This document shows, piece by piece, positions 37,267-46,709 of a DNA stretch of 64,000 nt; the first letter of the stretch is position 1, and every line of letters starts with the position of its first letter. This stretch comes from Fen-1258 sp027348115. GTDB taxonomy: Bacteria; Bacteroidota; Ignavibacteria; Ignavibacteriales; Melioribacteraceae. The position numbers and the translations under genes were made by a program. The notes beneath the pieces are model-generated. The model searched no databases. It was not told the DNA's origin and was given only the letters and a program-made list of their open reading frames with translations. The stretch lies in contig DAIEQA010000195.1 of NCBI GenBank assembly GCA_027348115.1, forward strand, positions 1-64,000, given 5' to 3'.

Positions 37267-37375
37267 ATTTGCAAATCCTTCAAAATTTTAGCTATTAACA
37301 ACTACCTTTAAAATAGGTGCCACAAAACTGCATGCAATTTCCGATTGCGGAATATTTGTCGCACCCTTTGCAAAA
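37267..37375 (+). promoter_or_regulatory. two TTTGCAAA palindromes, candidate activator sites
   Basis: ATTTGCAAAT (37267-37276) and CTTTGCAAAA (37366-37375) both contain the 8-base palindrome TTTGCAAA, centred about 99 bases apart. They lie upstream of the sigma-54-like site at 37442 at distances typical of bacterial enhancer binding. Binding by the regulator encoded just upstream is inference. Confidence 0.3.
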
Positions 37376-37441
37376 CCTGCCGCAGATTCAAATTCATCCT
37401 AATCCAATAGAATTAAAACACTTAGCAAAAAATTACCGCTG

Positions 37442-37457
37442 TGGCATTCGGCTTGAA
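37442..37457 (+). promoter_or_regulatory. sigma-54-like promoter upstream of the small secreted protein
   Basis: TGGCAT, five bases, then TTGAA at the standard -24/-12 spacing. The consensus is TGGCAC-N5-TTGCW, so the -24 half matches well and the GC of the -12 half is altered to GA. It lies 45 bases before the ATG at 37502, with an AGGA ribosome-binding site between. Confidence 0.35.
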
Positions 37458-37501
37458 TATATAAGGACAGAAAACATTAAACAAAATGAAAGGATAGTGT
37501 C

Positions 37502-37918
37502 ATGAAAGCGTTCGACGGAGTTAAAATATTTGTTGCGATAGTGTTGTTAGGCGCGAGCACAAACATTCTCGCAAAAGCACCAAGACCGGAAAGGTCATTC
37601 GAGGACAAATACGTTAAGCAGTTTGTTTACTCTATGGACCACAGTGTTCCGGCGGTAGTTGAGTCTTCTCTCTTTGTTGTTTTGCAGTTGAAGAATCAAT
37701 ACCCGAACGAAAATTACAACGAGATAATTGAGAAGCTTGACAACTTGGCAAACAGCGGTCCTACTTTATCAATTAAGTATAAAGCCCAGTTAGCAAGATT
37801 GTTCTTCACCAATTACAGCTACTTCAAAGGAATTAATACCTCCAGCAAGAACGGAGCCGATGAAGTGTTCAAGAAGATTGCGGAAAAAATTGAGAACAAT
37901 ACAATAGCTGTAAACTAA
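37502..37918 (+). CDS. small secreted protein of unknown function
   Basis: A protein of 138 residues with an N-terminal signal peptide (hydrophobic core about 8-20, cleavage near ILAKA). The mature part is mostly helical and begins KAPRPERSFEDKYVKQF, with a long central helix region (about 50-90) and no cysteines. I recognise no family. It has an AGGATAG ribosome-binding site and its own terminator, and it lies directly after the sigma-54 regulator pair, which may control it. Confidence 0.75.
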   Translation: MKAFDGVKIFVAIVLLGASTNILAKAPRPERSFEDKYVKQFVYSMDHSVPAVVESSLFVVLQLKNQYPNENYNEIIEKLDNLANSGPTLSIKYKAQLARLFFTNYSYFKGINTSSKNGADEVFKKIAEKIENNTIAVN

Positions 37919-37949
37919 ATAAATTTTACCTCCTCATTAGTGCATTGAG

Positions 37950-37983
37950 CCCGGTCATTTCCACCGACCGGGTTTGGTGTTTT
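37950..37983 (+). terminator. Rho-independent terminator after the small secreted protein
   Basis: A GC-rich stem CCCGGTC / GACCGGG with a nine-base loop (37950-37972) is followed by TTTGGTGTTTT. It lies 32 bases after the stop of the small secreted protein. Confidence 0.65.
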
Positions 37984-38118
37984 AAAGACAAAGCCTGGCC
38001 CCGAATGTAATATCAACTCCGTTAGATTTCCCGTAAATGTAATTTCATTTTAGCTTATAAAAAATTAGTGCGCCTTTCTTTGCCGACACGCGGTAATTTT
38101 CAAAATTTTTTACCGGTT

Positions 38119-39327
38119 TTATAATATTTCATCGATTGAACGAACACCGTTGAAGAAGGAAAGCAGTTTGTTAAGCACATCATCTACAACCGCATCCGGG
38201 CATGAGGCGCCGCTTGTAACCGCAATTGTAATTTTAGATTTCTTGGGAAGATAATTTTCCGAGACAAGTTCTTCCTTGGAACGAAGATTAAAATGGCTTA
38301 TTAACTTTTCAGAAATAATTTTATCGGAGTCGGAAATAAAATAAGTTTTGAATTTTTCCTCCAGCAGTTCCACAAGATGGGAAGTGTTCGAGCTGTTGTA
38401 GCCGCCGATTACAATAGCAAGGTCGGCTTCTTTTTGCAGCAGCCCGATTGTAGCCTGCTGGTTATCGTTAGTAGCATAACATAAAGTATCGCGGGTATCT
38501 GCAAAATGATCTTTTAAATTTTCCGCGCCGTACTTTTTTATCATTGTCTCGCGCAGAAGATCCGCTATTGCTTGCGTTTCCGCCGCCAGCATTGTCGTTT
38601 GATTTACCACACCAATCTTTTTCAAATTCTCTTTAGTATCAAATCCGTTTGAATATTTACCCGCAAAAAATTTATAAAATTCTTTCGGGTCAATTTCCTC
38701 CGATATTGTTTTTGCCAGCATGCCGGTTTCGTTTATATCCCTTACAATAACTGCCGGAGAATTAACCGCGCTGCGGGAAAATGTAGCGTGTGTTTCTTCG
38801 TGACGCGCTTTTCCGTGAACCACTACGGTATAATTTCCCATGCCAAGTAGCGTCGCCTTATTCCAAACCTTTTCCACGAACGGGCATGTTGTGTTGTACT
38901 TAACTGTATCGATTCTTTTATATCTAAGCAACTTTTCCATTTCAACCGTGGTACCAAATGCAGGTATAATTACAATATCGCTTGGTGTAATTTCACCCCA
39001 ATCGATTAATTGGCTGCCTGTGCTATCCATAATAAATTGAACGCCGCGGCTTTGTAGGTCGAGATTCACAAGCGGGTTGTGAATCATTTCGCTTAAGAGA
39101 AATATTTTTTTATCCGGGTTTTCCTCGATTGTTTTGTAGGCAATTTCAATAGCGTTTTCCACGCCGTAGCAAAATCCGAAATGACGGGCGATTAAAAATT
39201 TAACTGGGCCGAAATCCAATTCGGTCGGTTCGAAATTTTGTTTGCGGGGATCTTCCTTTCTTCGTAATTCTTTAATCGCAGAGACTATCGAACTCCGATA
39301 AAAATTCGGTATATCAAATTTTTTCAT
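38119..39327 (-). CDS. ispH: IspH, 4-hydroxy-3-methylbut-2-enyl diphosphate reductase (long form)
   Basis: A protein of 402 residues, longer than the roughly 310 of E. coli IspH and similar in length to the cyanobacterial and plant form. The first cluster Cys lies at residue 53 in GFCYGVENA; the second and third are in NTTCPFVEK and SGASCPDAVV. The iron-sulfur enzyme makes IPP and DMAPP as the last step of the MEP isoprenoid pathway. The N-terminal extension before the first Cys contributes to the length. The DUF2911 gene lies 38 bp upstream on the same strand. Confidence 0.93.
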   Translation of the reverse strand: MKKFDIPNFYRSSIVSAIKELRRKEDPRKQNFEPTELDFGPVKFLIARHFGFCYGVENAIEIAYKTIEENPDKKIFLLSEMIHNPLVNLDLQSRGVQFIMDSTGSQLIDWGEITPSDIVIIPAFGTTVEMEKLLRYKRIDTVKYNTTCPFVEKVWNKATLLGMGNYTVVVHGKARHEETHATFSRSAVNSPAVIVRDINETGMLAKTISEEIDPKEFYKFFAGKYSNGFDTKENLKKIGVVNQTTMLAAETQAIADLLRETMIKKYGAENLKDHFADTRDTLCYATNDNQQATIGLLQKEADLAIVIGGYNSSNTSHLVELLEEKFKTYFISDSDKIISEKLISHFNLRSKEELVSENYLPKKSKITIAVTSGASCPDAVVDDVLNKLLSFFNGVRSIDEIL

Positions 39328-39365
39328 TCACTCGATCCCGTTCGGTATTGTCTTGCCGGGTAAAA

Positions 39366-40217
39366 TCATTTCGACTTGCTTCTAATTTCACTCTCAAGAA
39401 AATCAACCTGGGCAACAAACGAATCGTAAGTTTTGTCTTTGCGGCCGGCATCTCTACACTTCTCAAGTGTCTTAAGCGCTTTTGTATTTTCACCCATCTT
39501 ATAATACACACGGGCTTTAACAAAATACGGGTAGTAATTCTGTTCAAGACTAATTGCTTTATCTATCCAATTCAATGCCTCGTTCAAAAAAACTCCGTTA
39601 TCCGCGGCGTAATTTGCCGCAGCGGCATAGTTCTGCCAGTTATCCGGTTTGGCTGCAAGACCTTCCTTTATTTTCGCGTAAGCTTGATCAAAAACATGAG
39701 CTTTAACATTAAATGCAACTTGTACCTTTTCCCAATTAAGAACCACGTCAACGGTTGAATCTGTTAAGGCGGAAAATGTAAACAGCATCCGCTCTGTAAA
39801 AGGTCCGATGCCTGGTTTCACTTTGAAACGGAGAAGATCGTCTGCCTGTTTGTAATTAAACGCGCCCCATTGCTTATCAACTTTGTTAAATATTACCGTC
39901 CATTCATTTTCTTCCGGAATTGTGAACAGACTGTATCGTCCGGCGGGTACTTTGTTTCCTTCAACAGTAACATCCGTAGTAAATTGAATTGTTGTTGCTT
40001 CGTTTGCGCCTGTCCTCCAAACCTGGTTGTAAGGAACAAGACCTCCCCAAATTTTTCTTCCGTGAACGCCGGGGCGGCAGTAATCGATTGTTATTACAGT
40101 ATAGCCAACCGTCTGGGAAACATTAGCGCTGGGGCTTAACCGCGGCAAATCCAACTGAGCATGCGTTATGGTAAAGGCAGTAACAAATAACAGCGATGTA
40201 AAAAATTTCCTCATCAT
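39366..40217 (-). CDS. secreted DUF2911 protein with C-terminal TPR-like region
   Basis: A protein of 283 residues with a signal peptide (cleavage near THAQ, residue 20). The DUF2911 domain carries the family signatures SPSANVSQTVGYT and YNQVWRTGANEATTI, and PAGRYSLFTIP. The last 90 residues are helical repeats of TPR type. The family is common in secreted Bacteroidota proteins; function unknown. An AGGAGGG ribosome-binding site lies just upstream of the ATG. It probably shares a transcript with ispH. Confidence 0.87.
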   Translation of the reverse strand: MMRKFFTSLLFVTAFTITHAQLDLPRLSPSANVSQTVGYTVITIDYCRPGVHGRKIWGGLVPYNQVWRTGANEATTIQFTTDVTVEGNKVPAGRYSLFTIPEENEWTVIFNKVDKQWGAFNYKQADDLLRFKVKPGIGPFTERMLFTFSALTDSTVDVVLNWEKVQVAFNVKAHVFDQAYAKIKEGLAAKPDNWQNYAAAANYAADNGVFLNEALNWIDKAISLEQNYYPYFVKARVYYKMGENTKALKTLEKCRDAGRKDKTYDSFVAQVDFLESEIRSKSK

Positions 40218-40429
40218 TAATCCCTCCTGGTTATAAAATTTCCGGTCTCGAATAAAAACAGCTTTTTAAGCGCCGAAGTTCTATAGGTCCGGTTTTTAAT
40301 TTCTACCGTAATATACAACTGCAAGACGATAAGTGCACCGATGAAATTACAGGATGAACGGAATACAGAAAGCGGAAGCCGGACTGAATTACACCGACAC
40401 TACATTAATATTTGCTTTTCTAAGCCGGG

Positions 40430-41371
40430 CTAAATTTTTGAAGAATTGTATAAAAGCAAATTCATTTTCTGACGCATGCCTTCAACTCCCTGCAAACCGC
40501 CGGTGTGCAGCGCAACAATTTTTGATCCTGTTTCAAAACAACCGGAGCGAGACAGATCGAAAATTCCGTACATCATTTTACCGGTATAAATCGGATCGAG
40601 CAAGATGCCGTTTAAATCTTCAAACTGCCGGATGAACAAAACAAGCTCCCTGTTGATTTTTGCGTAGCCGCCGAAATGATAATCCAGATTTATAGACCAG
40701 TTGGAATAGCTCTTGCCGGAATAGTCATTCAGAAGTTTTTCGGTCTGCTTGATTAAAAACGCGCCGCCCCGAAGCACGGAAAATCCAAGAATTTTTTTTC
40801 TTCCATCCATACCGGCAATTAATCCGGAAATTGTTCCCGCCGTTCCGCAAGCTGTACATAGATAGTCAAAATCTATTTCTATCAAAGAAGGAATTTCGCT
40901 GCTGCCTTTGACCGCAAGAAGATTTGTTCCACCTTCTGGTACAATGTATGTCCTGCCAAATTTTTCAATTAACCTTTGCCGAAATTCCGGCAGGTGTTTG
41001 CTGCGGTAGCCGGATCGATTAACGTAAAATATTTTCATCCCGGCTTGTACGGCAAACGCTAAAGTTGGATTAAGCGGCAGGTGTTCTTCGCCGCGGATTA
41101 TGCCTATTGTGTTAAAGCCGAATTCCCTTCCGGCGGCTGCGGTTGCGTGAACGTGATTTGAGTAAGCGCCTCCGAAAGTAAGTATGGTCTCATATTCTTC
41201 TTCGCGCGCCTTGATTATGTTGTACTTCAGCTTGAACCATTTGTTGCCGGAAATAAACGGATGAACCAAATCAATTCGCTTGATATATATTCTTATACCG
41301 TTTTGTTCACCCGGGAAAAAAACTTCCTGGAGATAGATCTTATCTTTATCGATGCCGTCCGGAAAATTCAT
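40430..41371 (-). CDS. PLP-dependent D-cysteine desulfhydrase / ACC deaminase-like enzyme
   Basis: A protein of 313 residues of the tryptophan-synthase-beta fold. The PLP lysine should be Lys44 in SGNKWFKLKY, followed by GGAYSNHVHATAAAG. A Gly/Thr-rich loop CGTAGTISGL holds the cofactor phosphate. Family members act on ACC, D-cysteine or L-cysteate; the substrate-specific residues are not certain here. The C-terminal domain ends with TGGLQGVEGM. Signal peptidase I is encoded on the opposite strand upstream. Confidence 0.85.
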   Translation of the reverse strand: MNFPDGIDKDKIYLQEVFFPGEQNGIRIYIKRIDLVHPFISGNKWFKLKYNIIKAREEEYETILTFGGAYSNHVHATAAAGREFGFNTIGIIRGEEHLPLNPTLAFAVQAGMKIFYVNRSGYRSKHLPEFRQRLIEKFGRTYIVPEGGTNLLAVKGSSEIPSLIEIDFDYLCTACGTAGTISGLIAGMDGRKKILGFSVLRGGAFLIKQTEKLLNDYSGKSYSNWSINLDYHFGGYAKINRELVLFIRQFEDLNGILLDPIYTGKMMYGIFDLSRSGCFETGSKIVALHTGGLQGVEGMRQKMNLLLYNSSKI

Positions 41372-41478
41372 CTACTGTTTAATTTTTGGAAACCATTTTA
41401 CTAAACAGGAAATATAAATGCATACACAAAACATGTTTTGAGTTATTTCGTCAAATAGACAAACAATACGAGAGATTT

Positions 41479-42375
41479 ATGAGGACCAAGAAAACAATTG
41501 AGAAGAAAAAGATTTCGCGGCAGGAAATTATAAAAACGATTAAAGAATACGGAAAGATGATTGTCGTTGTTTTTATCATTACATCCTCAATCATCCAGGG
41601 CTCGCGCGTGCCAACCGGGTCAATGGAAACTACAATTATGGTCGGCGATTGGCTGATGACAAACAAACTTGCTTACAATCTTACAACGCCTAGAAATATT
41701 CCTTTCACAAATATTGCGTTGCCGCACGTAACATTATTTAAGTGGAGTGACCCAAAGCCAAACGATATTGTTGTTTTTGAATTCCCCGGCATGAGAGATC
41801 AAATTAAAGATACGGTAATAGAAAATTACGTTAAACGCTGTGTTGCCGTACCGCACGACACGGTGAGAATAATCGACCGTGTACTTTATGTCAACGGAAA
41901 GGAATTTCCACGACCGCTGCATATTCAATATCTTAAAAATTATTCTTTATCTGAAGGATTTGCAGAGCCGGAAATATTTCCTAAAGGAAAAGATTGGAAC
42001 GGAGATAATTACGGTCCGTTGGTAGTTCCCAAGAAAGGCGACGTGATACATTTAACCATGGACAACCTTGACGAATGGAAAACTTTCATTGATCGCGAAT
42101 ATCTAAGAGATGCTGTTGCCGTCAGCAACGGAAAAATATATATCGACGGAAAAGAGACAACCGATTATACGGTTAAAGACGATTATTATTTTATGATGGG
42201 CGACAACCGCGATAACAGTTTGGATTGCCGGTACTGGGGATTTGTGCCGAGAAGAAACATAATAGGCAAACCGCTTTTTGTTTACTGGTCATGGAACAGC
42301 GATATACCATGGTCCGACTTTATCAACCTGGTATCCTCAATCAGACTGAACCGCATAGGGAAATTTGTTAGGTAA
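41479..42375 (+). CDS. lepB: signal peptidase I
   Basis: The protein has 298 residues from the ATG at 41479; the frame is open to 41386, but that would add 31 residues before the positively charged N terminus. One membrane helix lies at about 27-43. The catalytic Ser48 sits in PTGSMETTI and the general base Lys119 in NYVKRCVAV. The C-terminal GDNRDNSLDCRYWGFVP is the conserved box E. It removes signal peptides of exported proteins. It ends two bases before the convergent deacetylase gene. Confidence 0.93.
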   Translation: MRTKKTIEKKKISRQEIIKTIKEYGKMIVVVFIITSSIIQGSRVPTGSMETTIMVGDWLMTNKLAYNLTTPRNIPFTNIALPHVTLFKWSDPKPNDIVVFEFPGMRDQIKDTVIENYVKRCVAVPHDTVRIIDRVLYVNGKEFPRPLHIQYLKNYSLSEGFAEPEIFPKGKDWNGDNYGPLVVPKKGDVIHLTMDNLDEWKTFIDREYLRDAVAVSNGKIYIDGKETTDYTVKDDYYFMMGDNRDNSLDCRYWGFVPRRNIIGKPLFVYWSWNSDIPWSDFINLVSSIRLNRIGKFVR

Positions 42376-42377
42376 AC

Positions 42378-43343
42378 TTATTCAGAATCGACGCCGGCAA
42401 GTTTCATTATATATGCCGGCGTTCTCGGTTCTCCTGCAAAAAATTCTTTTGGCTTTCCCGCGGTTATTGCCCATCGATCAATCCAGGATATACCGTTATT
42501 CTTTACAAATGTGTCTTTCGATTTATAAGCTTCATCCTTCAATGCTTCTTCTAAATTCACAAAATTATATCCGCGCCAGCGAATCATTCCGCAAAGCTCT
42601 CCAAAATAATCGGAGTTCAGCTTGTTAGCGTGAATTAAAAGCACCTGTGAAATTTCCCTTCCGAATAATTCTTTCGAGCGGCCTTCGTAGTAGACAAATT
42701 TTGCATTCATATACCTGATGTACTCGGTGCCAATTCTTTGCATTAAATCAGAATTGTTTTCCTTTGCGGCTTTATCATAAGCCGCGCCGAAAATCCATTC
42801 CGCGTTATCGATGGTTACGGGCGCTACTTTGTATCCGTTCTTTTTCAGGAAAGATCCAATTTGTTCTCTAACATTTAAACTCAACCCCGTATGAAGAAAG
42901 GGATGACGAAAATATTTCAATTCTTTCCCGCTTTCCTCAACTACCTTGCGAAGAACCGAATCTCCGTTCACAATATCCTCCTCATATTCTTTTACCGGAA
43001 GTTCATTCGCGCTTCTATGATAAAAGGTATGATTGCCAAGGTTGAAACCGGCATTAAGCCAATTCTTTAATAAATTGATCCGCCCCGAATCGTATTTGCC
43101 GTCGACCATTAATTTACTTTTAATAACAAACCCGATCGCGGGAATTTTCTGTTTCCTGATTTGATCGATGAGTTTATTAAAGATTGTCTGAGTTTCCTCC
43201 TTTGAAAAGCTGTCTAAACGCTGAAGCGGTAAATCATCTATTGTAACAGCTACTTTTGGTTTTTCCGGAATTACTGTTTGACAATAAATGTCCCCGGCAA
43301 AGAGTAAGGCAAGCATCCAAAAGGATACAACAATTTTGTTCAT
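42378..43343 (-). CDS. secreted polysaccharide deacetylase family protein
   Basis: A protein of 321 residues with a signal peptide (cleavage near CQTVIP, residue 22). The NodB-type motif VAVTIDDLP gives the catalytic and metal-binding Asp36/Asp37, and NHTFYHRSAN supplies the metal His pair near residue 107. The C-terminal half differs from the usual NodB barrel. It should remove acetyl groups from a glycan in the periplasm, with substrate unknown. It converges on lepB, with two bases between stops. Confidence 0.87.
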   Translation of the reverse strand: MNKIVVSFWMLALLFAGDIYCQTVIPEKPKVAVTIDDLPLQRLDSFSKEETQTIFNKLIDQIRKQKIPAIGFVIKSKLMVDGKYDSGRINLLKNWLNAGFNLGNHTFYHRSANELPVKEYEEDIVNGDSVLRKVVEESGKELKYFRHPFLHTGLSLNVREQIGSFLKKNGYKVAPVTIDNAEWIFGAAYDKAAKENNSDLMQRIGTEYIRYMNAKFVYYEGRSKELFGREISQVLLIHANKLNSDYFGELCGMIRWRGYNFVNLEEALKDEAYKSKDTFVKNNGISWIDRWAITAGKPKEFFAGEPRTPAYIMKLAGVDSE

Positions 43344-43408
43344 AAAATTTTCCTAATTATTTGAAGGAGTAGCCGGTTCAATCAATATATCTAAGCGGTA
43401 CAATTTCA

Positions 43409-45145
43409 TTACTGATTTGGCGGCGCCTGATATAAAATCTTTCCGCCGACAACGGTATACAATACTTTTGTACCGAGTATTTGATCGTCGGTGCATGTTA
43501 GTAAATTATTTGAGAGAGCCACAAAGTCGGCAAGTTTTCCAACTTTTATCGATCCCTTAATATTTTCTTCGAAAGAAGCATAAGCGCTGTTGATTGTATA
43601 AGATTTCAGCGCTTCCATGCGCGTCATTTTCTGATCAGGGAAAAAAGCTGAGCCGTCTTCAAGTTTACGGGTTACGGAAGCATAAAAACATTTTATCGGG
43701 TCAATGTCTTCAACCGGCGCGTCTGTGCCGTTGCAAATAGTTGCCCCGCTGTCGATTAATTTTCTCCATACATAAGCGCCTTCCTGCACGCGCTGCAGAC
43801 CGAGTCTTTGAATCACAAATGTTGCGTCGGATGTGCAATGGATTGCCTGCATCGCGGCAATAACTCCAAGTCCGGCAAATCTCGGTATGTCCTGCTGCGA
43901 AAGATCCTGCGCGTGTTCAATCCTCCAGCGCAAATCTTTTTTATCGGGATGTTCTCGAAATATTTTCTCATACAAATCCAGCACCTCCCTGTTCCCTTTG
44001 TCGCCTATGGCGTGAGTACACATTTGAAATCCCTCGTTAACAGCCAATTCGTCAATTGAATCAAGCATGCTTACCGGCGTAACATTTGAGCCCGAAGTGC
44101 TCGGCAAATCGGAATACGGCTCGAGCAGCCACGCGCCGCGCGAACCGAGTGCGCCGTCGATGTACTGCTTTATTGACCTTACCTGTAAATGATTATCACC
44201 GTAACCGATCAAAAAATAATTTTTCAGTTTCTTTTTCATCACATCGAGAGAGTCGCCAACCATAACATTTAACCGGATCGGAATTTCATTTGAGTCGGCA
44301 AGCTGTTTCATTATATCAATTATGTCAAAAGGTTCCCCGGCATCGGTGAATGAAGTAACTCCTTTTTTCAGACATTCACCGGCGGCAAGACGCATTTGTT
44401 CGACATAATCCGCACGGATTTCATCGGGGGATCTTTTTGCGAGGGTATCATCATAGCATTTTCTAATAAGCTGTTCGGCATTTTCTTCAAATACGCCGAT
44501 AGGATTTCCAAGCGAATCTTTAACAATTGTTCCGCCTTCGGGATCGGGTGTATATTTTGTTATTCCCGCAAGCTGCATTGCTTTGGCATTGGCAATTATT
44601 GCGTGTCCGCTTGCATGCGATAGCATAACCGGATTGTTGGGAGTAGCTTTACTCAGTTCGGTATGAATCGGATAGCCGTCAACATTCGGCTCCGGTTTTG
44701 TATCGAACTTATCCTGACGCCAGCCCCTGCCTATTATCCACTCTCCGTAGGTACTGTGGTCTGCGGCTCGGGCAACCATTTCAATTACCTCGTCCCAATT
44801 TTTAGCGGTGCTCAAATCAAGCATTTGTCTAAAATTACCGAGTCCTACAAAATGCGCGTGGCTGTCGTCGAAGCCGGGCATCATAAACTTTCCTTTTAGA
44901 TCAATTACCCGGGTAGAGTCACCGATATATTTTTTGACTTCTCCGTTGGTACCGACCGCAATAATTTTTTCGTTTCTAACCGCTACGGCTTCGGCGTAGG
45001 GATTTGAATCTTCTACCGTTGCAACTACGCCATTTATAAAAACAATGTCGGCATGATCTTTCACTTCGGGTCCTCCGCAACCATTGAAAAGAATTATCAA
45101 ACAAAAAGAAAAAAACAATACTGCATCAGCCATGGATTTTTTCAT
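43409..45145 (-). CDS. lipoprotein amidohydrolase (YtcJ-like)
   Basis: The protein has 578 residues from the ATG at 45145; a longer frame to 45247 exists, but the -7 box at 45168 lies inside it, so the shorter start is preferred. The signal sequence ends in a lipobox-like FNGC (about residue 25). The metal motif PGFDDSHAHF appears near residue 85, and the metal-dependent hydrolase barrel continues with ASGHAI and EHAQ. The YtcJ group acts on amide bonds, with substrates mostly unknown. The protein should be membrane-tethered. Confidence 0.85.
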   Translation of the reverse strand: MKKSMADAVLFFSFCLIILFNGCGGPEVKDHADIVFINGVVATVEDSNPYAEAVAVRNEKIIAVGTNGEVKKYIGDSTRVIDLKGKFMMPGFDDSHAHFVGLGNFRQMLDLSTAKNWDEVIEMVARAADHSTYGEWIIGRGWRQDKFDTKPEPNVDGYPIHTELSKATPNNPVMLSHASGHAIIANAKAMQLAGITKYTPDPEGGTIVKDSLGNPIGVFEENAEQLIRKCYDDTLAKRSPDEIRADYVEQMRLAAGECLKKGVTSFTDAGEPFDIIDIMKQLADSNEIPIRLNVMVGDSLDVMKKKLKNYFLIGYGDNHLQVRSIKQYIDGALGSRGAWLLEPYSDLPSTSGSNVTPVSMLDSIDELAVNEGFQMCTHAIGDKGNREVLDLYEKIFREHPDKKDLRWRIEHAQDLSQQDIPRFAGLGVIAAMQAIHCTSDATFVIQRLGLQRVQEGAYVWRKLIDSGATICNGTDAPVEDIDPIKCFYASVTRKLEDGSAFFPDQKMTRMEALKSYTINSAYASFEENIKGSIKVGKLADFVALSNNLLTCTDDQILGTKVLYTVVGGKILYQAPPNQ

Positions 45146-45167
45146 CTTAGTACGGTATAATTTTAGG

Positions 45168-45175
45168 CAAATATA
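45168..45175 (-). promoter_or_regulatory. Bacteroidota-type -7 box for the amidohydrolase gene
   Basis: On the minus strand this reads TATATTTG followed by C, an exact TAnnTTTG match, 22 bases before the ATG at 45145. A TTAG sits near the -33 place. It supports the shorter start of the gene. Confidence 0.45.
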
Positions 45176-45267
45176 AAATATTGGGCGGCTTTTTACTAAG
45201 TTTAGATGGAAATAAAATATTTTACCCATAAACGGTTTACCGAACAATCAGCAACAGGAATGCGTCG

Positions 45268-45744
45268 ATGCCTTCACATAACAAACAAAAGTCCGCTGAA
45301 ATAATCGGCAAGCTATCCGCAAACGAAGAAATGAAATCATTAATTGCCGAATTGCAAAATCAATTAAAAAATACTTCGGAACAATTCGTTTGGAAAATTT
45401 TGGATGCGTACGTGGATGAAGATAACCTCAAAACCGAATTCAAATCCGCATGGATTTTTGTTCTTAGAAAAGATACGCCGTCGCAAGCGCACTATTATCC
45501 GAACAGTACACAATATACGGCAATGATTGAGGGCGAAGCAACATGTGAAATCGGCGGAGAAAAAATATCGCTTGTCAAATTTGATCCTTCAAGACCGGAC
45601 ACTATTTATGTAATTGATAAAGCCGTGCCTCATGAATTTTTCCCTGCGAAAAGAGATTTGGTTGTTCTATCTCTTCATACCGTAAATGCGGAAGAGCTTA
45701 TCGAGATCAATTGTTCGGGCAGCAAAGAAAGAAAATACACGTAA
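45268..45744 (+). CDS. cupin-like protein
   Basis: A protein of 158 residues. The first 50 residues are helical. The rest is a small beta barrel of cupin type, with HYYPNSTQYTAMIEGEATCEIG around residues 72-93 and a late HEFFPAKRDLVVLSLH. The two His residues and one Glu are candidate metal ligands. No substrate is evident. It is a single gene lying between two minus-strand genes. Confidence 0.72.
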   Translation: MPSHNKQKSAEIIGKLSANEEMKSLIAELQNQLKNTSEQFVWKILDAYVDEDNLKTEFKSAWIFVLRKDTPSQAHYYPNSTQYTAMIEGEATCEIGGEKISLVKFDPSRPDTIYVIDKAVPHEFFPAKRDLVVLSLHTVNAEELIEINCSGSKERKYT

Positions 45745-45809
45745 TCAAGAAATGATTTATCGGGAAGGCTTGTATAAAACTTTTTTTTGCATCGAGGCTT
45801 TTAAAAAAT

Positions 45810-46709
45810 TCATTTTCTGTTGACAAGAAAAACACCGCCAATAATTATCACGCCGCTTAACAATGTAAGGACCGTCACTTTTTCGCCAAGCATCAGCCAT
45901 GCGCCGAAAAAAGTAACGAAGGGTTCTATGTAAAGAAACGCTCCTACTCTTGATGTGCTCATTTCGCTCAATGCCTGAGCCCATAAAGCGTATGCGGCTC
46001 CCGAACAGAATATTCCTAAGAACAAAATTGAAAACCAACCGCCTGCGGATAATTTTATAAGTAAGGATATATTCTGATGGGTGACGGTAAACGGTGAAAT
46101 TAAAACGGCGACAAACACAAAAAGGTAAAGCGTGGTCATCACCGGCGAATAATGAAATGTAATTTTTTTGTTCACAAGCGAGAATATTGACCAGGTAACC
46201 GAGCTGGCTACAATTAAAATATCTCCCTCGTTTTTAATAAAGTCGATTGAAGAGAAATCTCCTTTACTAACAAGTATTAACAATCCGATGAAAGCAACAA
46301 CAATTCCCACTGTTTGTGTGACTGAGATTTTTTCTTTGAAAAAAATCATTCCGAGTATTACCATGAAGACGGGCGTAATGCCGATTATCCAGCCGGTATG
46401 TGAAGCGGTTGTCCATTGCAGGCCGGTTACTTGAATCCATAAATGAAAACAGGCAATAGCCGCAAGAAGTAAAATCCGGCCGTGGTCCCGCCAGTTGACG
46501 GCAAAACTGTTTTTCTGTTTTAAAGCCACCGCCGTTAGAAATGCTATTCCCAACAACTGGCGTACAAAAACTATTAATACGGGCGGTATTTCTCTAAGCA
46601 CATCTTTTGTGGCAATAAAAGAAAAGCCCCAAACAATTACGGCAAAGAGCGGTTTCCAAATTATTTTGATTTTCGATTTACGGTTATGAATAGAAAAATC
46701 TCGAATCAT
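45810..46709 (-). CDS. EamA/DMT-family transporter
   Basis: A protein of 299 residues with ten membrane helices in two EamA repeats. The repeat marks are visible as the early VWGFSFIATKDVLREIPP and the late SRVGAFLYIEPFVTFFGAWLMLGE (about residues 245-268). The family exports or imports small metabolites such as amino acids and nucleotides; the substrate is unknown. Its start touches the truA stop, so the two genes are probably cotranscribed. Confidence 0.9.
   Translation of the reverse strand: MIRDFSIHNRKSKIKIIWKPLFAVIVWGFSFIATKDVLREIPPVLIVFVRQLLGIAFLTAVALKQKNSFAVNWRDHGRILLLAAIACFHLWIQVTGLQWTTASHTGWIIGITPVFMVILGMIFFKEKISVTQTVGIVVAFIGLLILVSKGDFSSIDFIKNEGDILIVASSVTWSIFSLVNKKITFHYSPVMTTLYLFVFVAVLISPFTVTHQNISLLIKLSAGGWFSILFLGIFCSGAAYALWAQALSEMSTSRVGAFLYIEPFVTFFGAWLMLGEKVTVLTLLSGVIIIGGVFLVNRK

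Noticed and set aside
37317..37505. 62-codon plus-strand frame before the small secreted protein gene
   Set aside because: It covers the sigma-54-like site and has no ribosome-binding site or protein-like composition. It is more likely regulatory DNA.
38091..38119. Inverted repeat CGGTAA/TTACCG near the ispH stop
   Set aside because: On the minus strand used by ispH no T run follows, so it is not a convincing terminator.
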